NCBI GenBank assembly: GCA_963749675.1
Contig: CAVVNT010000010.1
Coordinates: 1,054,001-1,118,000, forward strand
Source: Roseitranquillus sp963749675
GTDB lineage: Bacteria > Pseudomonadota > Alphaproteobacteria > Rhodobacterales > Rhodobacteraceae
Direction of reading: 5' to 3'
DNA: 64,000 bases
Shown: positions 58,368 to 64,000 of the stretch, in pieces
Position numbering within the stretch: the first letter of the stretch is position 1
How the letters are laid out: each line of letters begins with the position of its first letter
Notes under the pieces: model-generated
What the model was told of the DNA's origin: nothing
The model's database searches: none
What the model saw: only the letters and a program-made list of their open reading frames with translations
Made by a program: the position numbers and the translations under genes

Positions 58368-59291
58368 ATGAATCCGGTGCCGGCAATCCTGATGAAGCTC
58401 GGCTCTGTCGTGGTGTTCGTCACGATGCAGGCGATCATCAAGGCGACATCGGACCACGTGCCGCCCGGCGAGGCGGTGTTCTTCCGCTCCGCCTTCGCAC
58501 TTCCAGTCATCGTCATCTGGCTCGCCATTCGGCACGAGCTCACGACCGGGTTCCGCGCCGCCGATCCGCTCGGCCACGTGTGGCGCGGACTCGTCGGCGC
58601 GACCGCGATGGGCCTGAGTTTCGCCGGTCTCGGGCTGCTGCCGCTTTTCGAGGTCCAGGCGATCGGGTACGCAGCGCCGCTCCTGGTCGTCGTTTTCGCG
58701 GCGATGTTCCTGGGCGAGCAGGTTCGCGCGTTTCGGCTGGGCACCGTCGCCCTGGGGCTGGCGGGCGTTCTGGTGATCCTGACGCCACGCCTAACGGCGT
58801 TGAGCGACGGCAATCTCGATTCGCGCGAGACTCTGGGCGCCGTCGTCGTGCTCATGGCGGCGGTCTGCGCGGCGCTGGCGCAGGTGTTCGTCCGCCGGCT
58901 GGTCCACACAGAGACGACGTCGTCGATCGTCTTCTGGTTCTCTGTCACCGCGGCGACGCTGTCGCTCTGCACGATCCCGTTCGGCTGGGTCGTGCCCACC
59001 GCGCCCGAAGCCGCGCTGCTGGTCACCGCGGGCGCGCTGGGCGGGGTGGGGCAGATTCTTCTGACTTCCGCCTACCGGGGCGCCGACGCGAGCCTCGTGG
59101 CGCCGTTCGACTACGCCTCGATCCTGCTGGCGCTGGGCATCGGCTACGCCGTGTTCGGAGAGGTGCCGACGGGCCAGATGGTCCTCGGTGCTGCTATCGT
59201 CGTGCTCGCCGGAGTGCTGGTGATCTGGCGCGAGCGTCGGCTGGGCCTCGATCGCGGCAACGCACGCAAGACGATGACACCCCAAGGTTGA
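58368..59291 (+). CDS. EamA/DMT-family permease
   Basis: 307 aa with ten membrane helices in two EamA repeats. Repeat 1: SVVVFVTMQAIIKATSDHVP, GEAVFFRSAFALPVIVIWLA, LFEVQAIGYAAPLLVVVFAA. Repeat 2: LVHTETTSSIVFWFSVTAAT, ILLTSAYRGADASLVAPFDY, ASILLALGIGYAVFGEVPTG. Probably an exporter of an amino acid or related metabolite; substrate unknown. Confidence 0.9.
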   Translation: MNPVPAILMKLGSVVVFVTMQAIIKATSDHVPPGEAVFFRSAFALPVIVIWLAIRHELTTGFRAADPLGHVWRGLVGATAMGLSFAGLGLLPLFEVQAIGYAAPLLVVVFAAMFLGEQVRAFRLGTVALGLAGVLVILTPRLTALSDGNLDSRETLGAVVVLMAAVCAALAQVFVRRLVHTETTSSIVFWFSVTAATLSLCTIPFGWVVPTAPEAALLVTAGALGGVGQILLTSAYRGADASLVAPFDYASILLALGIGYAVFGEVPTGQMVLGAAIVVLAGVLVIWRERRLGLDRGNARKTMTPQG

Positions 59292-59362
59292 CCCTTGGAC
59301 AGAGCGCAAAGGGCACCTAGAGTCATTGGACAAGCGACCACGGAGTATCTGGAGGAGGATCC

Positions 59363-59560
59363 ATGGAGCGTCACATCATCGACCACCCGAGAGGCGGCTC
59401 GAACCTGCGCTTGCCGCGCTACGTCGAGCACGAGCGTGAAACCCGCATCCGCGGCCCGCACCATGCGGTCAACGTGCTTCGGCGGCTGCCGCGCGGTTCC
59501 GGTTCGGTCAACCGGGTCAAGAGCTATCTGCGGATAGAGCGGGCGTCGGAAGGCGCCTGA
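59363..59560 (+). CDS. Small basic protein of unknown function, 65 aa
   Basis: ATG preceded by a strong GGAGGAGG site. MERHIIDHPRGGSNLRLPRY, VEHERETRIRGPHHAVNVLR and SVNRVKSYLRIERASEGA: Arg/His-rich, no membrane segment, no known domain. The ribosome site, the 72-base spacing from the permease gene and a terminator hairpin directly after it support expression. Confidence 0.6.
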   Translation: MERHIIDHPRGGSNLRLPRYVEHERETRIRGPHHAVNVLRRLPRGSGSVNRVKSYLRIERASEGA

Positions 59561-59568
59561 CGATTCGA

Positions 59569-59603
59569 GAAGTGACGGCCGGGTAGACCCGGCCCGTCAC
59601 TTC
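59569..59603. terminator. Hairpin terminator between convergent genes
   Basis: GAAGTGACGG-CCGGG pairs with CCCGG-CCCGTCACTTC (one bulged base) around TAGA. It sits between the small ORF and the aspartic-protease gene, so it can serve both directions. Confidence 0.75.
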
Positions 59604-59610
59604 GGCCAAA

Positions 59611-60204
59611 TCAGCGGGTAAGGATCAGACGGTCACCGGCGATCTCGATGCTGTCGTAGCGCCTGAGATAGTCCATGCCCAAGAGCGACACGTCCATCTC
59701 GCCGGCGTTGACCTGCGCGCGGACATCACGGTCTAGCATCGGCCCCACCTCGAACCTTGCGAGCCAGACCGGTGCTGTTCGCACCATCCCGTTCGCAGTG
59801 CCGGCGCGACCGGAGAACATCAAACCGTCTGCATCTATCCCGACTCGCTCCGCGTCGCGGCGCGACAGCACGATGTCGGTCGCGCCCGTGTCGACCAGAA
59901 AGCGGACCGGCACACCGTCGATCTGAGCGCCGAGATAGTAGTGCCCATCGGCAGCGCGCGGGACTTCGATCTCCCCGTCCTGCGTGACAATCGCCTGCTG
60001 CGGCATGTCGCGGCGGATGTCATCCCAGAGGGCGGCAGCGAGGACGGCGACGGCGAAGATGACGACCCAGCTGCCAGCATGGCGGAACGCCTGCGACCGT
60101 CCACCGAAGCGGCCCCGTGCCAGCCATCCCCCGACGAAGAGGAGGAGGAGAAGGAGATAAAGGAGGTTCGCGATGCCGTCGCCGGTGATGCCCATGGTCA
60201 ACAA
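59611..60204 (-). CDS. Membrane-anchored retropepsin-like aspartic protease (TIGR02281 type)
   Basis: 197 aa. Two N-terminal membrane helices (ANLLYLLLLLLFVGGWLARG and HAGSWVVIFAVAVLAAALWD), then a single-domain aspartic protease: VRFLVDTGATDIVLSRRDAE with the DTGA catalytic motif, LMFSGRAGTANGMVRTAPVW and VSLLGMDYLRRYDSIEIAGD. Clan AA proteases of this form act as dimers and are widespread in alphaproteobacteria with unknown substrates. Confidence 0.9.
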   Translation of the reverse strand: MLTMGITGDGIANLLYLLLLLLFVGGWLARGRFGGRSQAFRHAGSWVVIFAVAVLAAALWDDIRRDMPQQAIVTQDGEIEVPRAADGHYYLGAQIDGVPVRFLVDTGATDIVLSRRDAERVGIDADGLMFSGRAGTANGMVRTAPVWLARFEVGPMLDRDVRAQVNAGEMDVSLLGMDYLRRYDSIEIAGDRLILTR

Positions 60205-60234
60205 TATGGGGCGTGGCGGGCGCCGCGGAAGAGG

Positions 60235-60870
60235 TCAGCCGATGAAGGTGACGTTGGACAAGCCATCGAGGATGAACTGCACCGCGAGAGCGGCCAGCAG
60301 CATGCCCAGCAGCCGTGTCACCACAAGGATACCAGTGTCGCCCAGCGCCCGCTCGATCGCCCGCGCCGCGAGGAACAGCAGAAAGACGATGGCGAAGACC
60401 CCCAGCATCGCGCCGAAGATTCCCGCCGATGCCCAGACGTCGCCGCCGGTCTGGTCGGTCAGCAGGATCATGGAGGCGATGCCGCCGGGGCCGGCCAGAA
60501 GCGGAATCGCGAGCGGAAAGACCGAGGGATCGTCGTCGGCGTCGTAGTCGTCGGGCGCCTGGTCCTTGCGGCGCTGCGTGCGTCGTCCGAACAGCATCTC
60601 GATCGCGATCAGGAACAGAAGGATTCCGCCGGCGATCCGGAAGGCAGGCATAGAGATGCCGATGAAGTCGAGGACGGCGTCGCCGAACAGACCGAAGATA
60701 AACAGGATGAAGAGGCCGATGATGCAGGCCCTGATCGCGATGGCGCGGCGTTCGGCCGAGGGCATGCCCTGGGTCAGGGCGACGAAGATCGGCGTCGTCC
60801 CGATCGGGTCGATCACGACGAAGAGCGTGACGAAGGCGGTGACGTAGAAGTCGAGGTCGACGGCGCTCAA
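60235..60870 (-). CDS. MarC-family integral membrane protein
   Basis: 211 aa from a TTG start at 60870 that overlaps the ABC-F stop (TTGA), which fits the family length of about 200 aa. Six membrane helices: FYVTAFVTLFVVIDPIGTTP, IFVALTQGMPSAERRAIAIR, ACIIGLFILFIFGLFGDAVL, FRIAGGILLFLIAIEMLFGR, FPLAIPLLAGPGGIASMILL. It has the conserved DPIGxxP and PLLAGPG motifs. Function unknown despite the historical link to multiple antibiotic resistance. Confidence 0.9.
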   Translation of the reverse strand: MSAVDLDFYVTAFVTLFVVIDPIGTTPIFVALTQGMPSAERRAIAIRACIIGLFILFIFGLFGDAVLDFIGISMPAFRIAGGILLFLIAIEMLFGRRTQRRKDQAPDDYDADDDPSVFPLAIPLLAGPGGIASMILLTDQTGGDVWASAGIFGAMLGVFAIVFLLFLAARAIERALGDTGILVVTRLLGMLLAALAVQFILDGLSNVTFIG

Positions 60871-62717
60871 GCTTCGGCCTGCTCGAGTTGTTCGAGCGCC
60901 GCCATCCATAGCGTCTCTGCACGGGCGAGGGCGTCCATCACCTCTGCGTACTTCTTCTGCCACGCCTCGGCCTTGGCGATCCGGTCGGCCTCGTAGACCT
61001 TTGGATCGGCGAGGCGATTCGCCAGAGTGTCGCGCATGTGCTCCAGCTTCAGCACCCGCGCCTCGGCGGTCTTCGCTTCTGAGCGGAGCTGGGCGATGGC
61101 GCTCCTGTCGGGCCGCGGCTTCGGCGCCGCCTTCTTCCGCGGCTTCTCCGCCGGCCGGTCGTCGCCGAGGAGATGTCGGCGGTAGGCCTCGAGGTCTTCG
61201 CGCCAGACGGAGACGCCACCCTGGTCGACCAGCCAGAGCGTGTCGGCGACGTGGGAGAGCAGGTGCATGTCATGGCTGACGAGGATCACCGCACCCGTGT
61301 AGGCCGTCAGCGCCTCGACCAGCGCCTCGCGACTCTCGATGTCGAGGTGGTTGGTCGGCTCGTCGAGGATCAGCATGTGCGGCGAATCGATCGTGGCGAG
61401 GAGCAGCGTCAGGCGCGCCCGTTGTCCACCGGAAAGGCGTGCGGCGACGATGTCTGCCTGGTCAGCCGTGAGGCCGAATCCCGCAAGGCGCGCGCGCAGC
61501 CTTGCCGGCGCCTCCTCCGGCCGCAGGCGGCGGACGTGGTCGAGTGGCGTCTCATCGGCGTGAAGCTCGTCGAGCTGGTGCTGCGCGAAATAGCCGATGC
61601 GCAGCTTGTTGGCGCGGGTGACGCGACCCTCCATCACTGGCAGCCGGTCGGCGATCAGCTTCGACAGCGTCGACTTGCCCTGCCCGTTGCGGCCAAGAAG
61701 CGCGATCCGGTCGTCCTGGTCTATCCGCAGGTTGAGCTTTCGCAACACGGCGCGCCCGTCGTAGCCCACCGAGGCGTCGTCGATCGCGACGACCGGCGGC
61801 GACAGCTCCTCCGGTGCAGGGAAGCTGAACCGGTGCAGCGCGGCTTCCTGCGGGGTCGTGATCGGCTTCATCTTCGCGATCATCTTCAGCCGCGATTGCG
61901 CCTGCACCGCCTTCGACGCCTTGTAGCGGAAGCGGTCGACGAAGCTCTGCAGGTGCGCCCGCCGCGCCTCCTGCTTCCTGGCTTCGGCCTCCGCGACGGC
62001 GATCCGGGCCGCGCGCGTCTCTGCGAAGGTGTCGTAGTTCCCCTGGTAGAGCGTGAGCTTGCGATCCTCGAGATGCAGGATCGAGCCGACGGCGCGGTTG
62101 AGCAGCCCCCGATCGTGCGAGATCACGATCACCGTGTGCGGATAGCGCGCCAGATAGCTCTCGAGCCAGAGCGCGCCTTCCAGGTCGAGGTAGTTCGTCG
62201 GCTCGTCGAGAAGCAGCAGGTCCGGCGCCGCGAAGAGCACGCCCGCGAGCGCAACCCGCATCCGCCAACCGCCCGAGAAAGCAGAGCATGGCATCGCCTG
62301 CTCCTCCTCGGAGAAGCCGAGGCCCTTGAGAATAGACGCCGCCCGCCCCTCGGCGGACCAGGCGTCGATGTCGGCGAGGCGGGTCTGTACCTCGGCGATG
62401 CGGTGGCCGTCGGTGGCGTGCGCCGCCTCGGCCAAGAGCTCGCGTCGCTCGGCGTCCGAGGCCAGCACGGTGTCGAGCAGCGATGTCCCCGACGACGGCA
62501 CCTCCTGCGCGACCCCGCCGATTCGGGCGCCGCGGGGCAGGCCGATCTCCCCGCCCTCGAGCGCAAGCTCGCCCCGGATCAGGCGGAAGAGCGTCGTCTT
62601 GCCGGTGCCGTTGCGCCCGACGAGCCCCACCTTGTGCCCCGCGGGGATCTGCGCCGACGCGCCCTCGAACAGAGGCCGGCCGGCCACGGCATAGCGGATA
62701 TCGTCGATCCTGAGCAT
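60867..62717 (-). CDS. ABC-F family ATPase (Uup/YheS-like)
   Basis: 616 aa from the ATG at 62717 (MLRIDDIRYAVAGRPLFEGA). Two ATP-binding domains and no membrane helices. Domain 1: VGLVGRNGTGKTTLFRLI (Walker A), AFSGGWRMRVALAGVL (signature), LLLLDEPTNYLDLEGALWLE (Walker B). Linker with basic P-site tolerance segment (FVDRFRYKASKAVQAQSRLK). Domain 2: ALLGRNGQGKSTLSKLI, RLSGGQRARLTLLLA, LILDEPTNHLDIES. A C-terminal coiled coil follows. ABC-F proteins act on ribosomes rather than as transporters. Confidence 0.93.
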   Translation of the reverse strand: MLRIDDIRYAVAGRPLFEGASAQIPAGHKVGLVGRNGTGKTTLFRLIRGELALEGGEIGLPRGARIGGVAQEVPSSGTSLLDTVLASDAERRELLAEAAHATDGHRIAEVQTRLADIDAWSAEGRAASILKGLGFSEEEQAMPCSAFSGGWRMRVALAGVLFAAPDLLLLDEPTNYLDLEGALWLESYLARYPHTVIVISHDRGLLNRAVGSILHLEDRKLTLYQGNYDTFAETRAARIAVAEAEARKQEARRAHLQSFVDRFRYKASKAVQAQSRLKMIAKMKPITTPQEAALHRFSFPAPEELSPPVVAIDDASVGYDGRAVLRKLNLRIDQDDRIALLGRNGQGKSTLSKLIADRLPVMEGRVTRANKLRIGYFAQHQLDELHADETPLDHVRRLRPEEAPARLRARLAGFGLTADQADIVAARLSGGQRARLTLLLATIDSPHMLILDEPTNHLDIESREALVEALTAYTGAVILVSHDMHLLSHVADTLWLVDQGGVSVWREDLEAYRRHLLGDDRPAEKPRKKAAPKPRPDRSAIAQLRSEAKTAEARVLKLEHMRDTLANRLADPKVYEADRIAKAEAWQKKYAEVMDALARAETLWMAALEQLEQAEA

Positions 62718-62857
62718 GGCGCGGGGTGTGCCGCCCGCCGTGCGACCTGTCAATCGGGCGGGATGGACGCCTTCCACTGGCCGGGATCGCATGCTAGGGC
62801 ACCGTCCAACCCGGGGCGCGGGATTGCGCCCTCTGACATGCTGCAAGAGGCACGCAA

Positions 62858-63280
62858 ATGGCGACGGAACGCACGCTCTCGATCATCAAGCCCGACGCGA
62901 CGAAGCGAAACCTGACGGGCAAGATCAACACGAAGTTCGAGGAGGCGGGGCTGACGATCGTCGCGCAGAAGCGGATCCAGATGACCAAGGCGCAGGCCGG
63001 CGAGTTCTACAAGGTCCACGCCGAGCGGCCGTTCTACGACGAACTGACGGAGTTCATGGCCTCTGGTCCCGTCGTCGTACAGGTGCTCGAGGGACCGAGC
63101 GCGATCGCCAAGAACCGCGAGGTGATGGGTGCCACCAACCCGGCCGACGCCGATGCGGGCACCATTCGCGCCGAGTTCGCCGCGTCGGTCGGGGAGAATT
63201 CGGTCCACGGCTCCGACGCGCCGGAGACTGCCGCGACCGAGATCGCGTTCTTCTTCTCGGAGATCGAGATCCTCGGCTAG
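62858..63280 (+). CDS. ndk: Nucleoside-diphosphate kinase
   Basis: 140 aa: MATERTLSIIKPDATKRNLT, GKINTKFEEAGLTIVAQKRI, VVVQVLEGPSAIAKNREVMG, and the active-site loop FAASVGENSVHGSDAPETAA with the phosphohistidine in NSVHGSD. It transfers phosphate between nucleoside tri- and diphosphates. Confidence 0.97.
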   Translation: MATERTLSIIKPDATKRNLTGKINTKFEEAGLTIVAQKRIQMTKAQAGEFYKVHAERPFYDELTEFMASGPVVVQVLEGPSAIAKNREVMGATNPADADAGTIRAEFAASVGENSVHGSDAPETAATEIAFFFSEIEILG

Positions 63281-63306
63281 GCTTGGAGGCACGATCGAAC
63301 CCGTTG

Positions 63307-63342
63307 CGCCGCGGCCGAGTCACCCGGCCGCGGCGTTCTTCT
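63307..63342 (+). terminator. Terminator after ndk
   Basis: CGCCGCGGCCG (63307-63317) pairs perfectly with CGGCCGCGGCG (63325-63335) around AGTCACC, followed by TTCTTCT. It lies between convergent ndk and ilvE. Confidence 0.85.
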
Positions 63343-63360
63343 GTCAGAGTTCGTGGCGGC

Positions 63361-64000
63361 TCAGGCGCGGACCAGCGCCTCGTACTCCTCCGCGATGTCG
63401 CGCGTGATCTGTCCGACCTCGAAGGTCTCATCGCCGATCTGCCCGACCGGTGTCACCTCGGCGGCGGTGCCGGTCAGCCAGCACTGCTCGAAGCAGCCCA
63501 GTTCCTCGGGCATGATGTGTCGTTCGTGCACCTTGATCTGCCGGCCGCGCAGCAGGTTGACGACGGTCTGACGGGTCAGTCCATTGAGGAAGCAGTCCGG
63601 CAGCGGCGTATGCACCTCGCCGTCCTTGACGAAGAAGACGTTCGCGCCCGTCGCCTCGGCCACGTAGCCGCGATAGTCCATCATCAGCGCGTCTGAGCAG
63701 CCCTTGGCCTCCGCCGCGTGCTTGGACATCGTGCAGATCATATAGAGGCCGGCCGCCTTGGCGTGGCTGGGGATGGTCTCCGGGCTGGGCCGCTTCCACT
63801 TGGAGATGTCGAGCTTGGCGCCCTCCATCTTGGCGGCGCCGTAGTACGCCCCCCACTCCCACGAGATGACGGCCATGCGAACCGGGTTGCGGCTGGCCGA
63901 CACGCCCATGTCCTCGCCCGCGCCGCGCCATGCGACCGCCCGGACATAGGCGTCCCTGGTGTTGTTCGCCTCGAGCACCTCGGCCTTGGCGGCGTCAATA
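63361..64000 (-). CDS. ilvE: Branched-chain amino acid aminotransferase (N-terminus beyond window)
   Basis: Class IV PLP aminotransferase, read open to the window end (upstream residues IDAAKAEVLEANN). NPVRMAVISWEWGAYYGAAK, HAKAAGLYMICTMSKHAAEA, GCSDALMMDYRGYVAEATGA, NVFFVKDGEVHTPLPDCFLN then GLTRQTV and a conserved EVTPVGQIGD near the C-terminus. It catalyses the last step of leucine, isoleucine and valine synthesis. The segment holding the PLP lysine lies partly upstream of the window. Confidence 0.93.
   Translation of the reverse strand, partial: IDAAKAEVLEANNTRDAYVRAVAWRGAGEDMGVSASRNPVRMAVISWEWGAYYGAAKMEGAKLDISKWKRPSPETIPSHAKAAGLYMICTMSKHAAEAKGCSDALMMDYRGYVAEATGANVFFVKDGEVHTPLPDCFLNGLTRQTVVNLLRGRQIKVHERHIMPEELGCFEQCWLTGTAAEVTPVGQIGDETFEVGQITRDIAEEYEALVRA

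Overview
The window looks like a draft chromosomal segment of an alphaproteobacterium of the order Rhodobacterales. The evidence is the high GC content, a VPLPA-CTERM sorting-domain protein, the hisS-hisZ-short hisG operon, the gltD-gltB order, and the overall style of the proteins. Most of it is ordinary core metabolism. The unusual part is a dense nest of insertion sequences at 8.6-15.45 kb.

Layout. 0-3 kb: a LacI-type regulator (cut by the window edge) follows the trehalose genes otsB-otsA on the minus strand. 3.15 kb: tRNA-Arg(CCT). 3.2-8.5 kb: an accessory stretch with a Tat-exported amidohydrolase, a decayed outer-membrane protein, a solitary frameshifted choline/betaine-binding protein, a small hypothetical gene and a family 8 glycosyltransferase. 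8.6-15.45 kb: one IS3-family element split by later insertions (IS110, IS3, IS30, a second IS110 remnant, ISL3 carrying an IS1111-type element, IS630). The far end of the IS3 remnant is fused in frame to an SMR-type efflux gene. 15.8-25.5 kb: a minus-strand run of acs, adk, a DUF4212 protein, a sodium:solute symporter, a cNMP/CBS/nucleotidyltransferase protein, a small membrane protein, a membrane-anchored PAS-exonuclease and a DUF808 protein. It reads as an acetate (or short carboxylate) uptake and activation operon with its own signalling module. 25.7-32 kb: MarR regulator, sdhE, a helix-turn-helix regulator, aspartate aminotransferase, DedA, MATE efflux, a channel-like protein and a sugar epimerase. 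32-41 kb: dnaE, the VPLPA-CTERM protein, an AbrB-type membrane protein, slyX, hisS-hisZ-hisG. 41-46.4 kb: two MFS transporters, tRNA-Leu(CAG), an NDUFA9-like protein, uppP. 46.5-52.7 kb: gltD-gltB. 52.8-64 kb: mtgA, a glutathione transferase, queG, an App1-type phosphatase, a PQQ-type dehydrogenase with a dihaem cytochrome c, an EamA permease, a small conserved-looking ORF, a membrane aspartic protease, MarC, an ABC-F protein, ndk, and ilvE (cut by the window end).

Two cross-cutting points. First, the complete IS110 element (9245-10399) has boundaries that can be read to the base, because it splits an IS3 reading frame with the dinucleotide CT at both edges. Its left non-coding end folds into bridge-RNA-like internal loops whose guide segments match its own ends and, in part, the site it occupies. 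Second, several core genes (acs, sdhE, the helix-turn-helix regulator, the MarR gene, the aminotransferase, choX, the AbrB gene) are interrupted by single extra bases, mostly in short homopolymer runs. This points to sequencing or assembly over-calls rather than true gene death, whereas the IS remnants are genuinely decayed.
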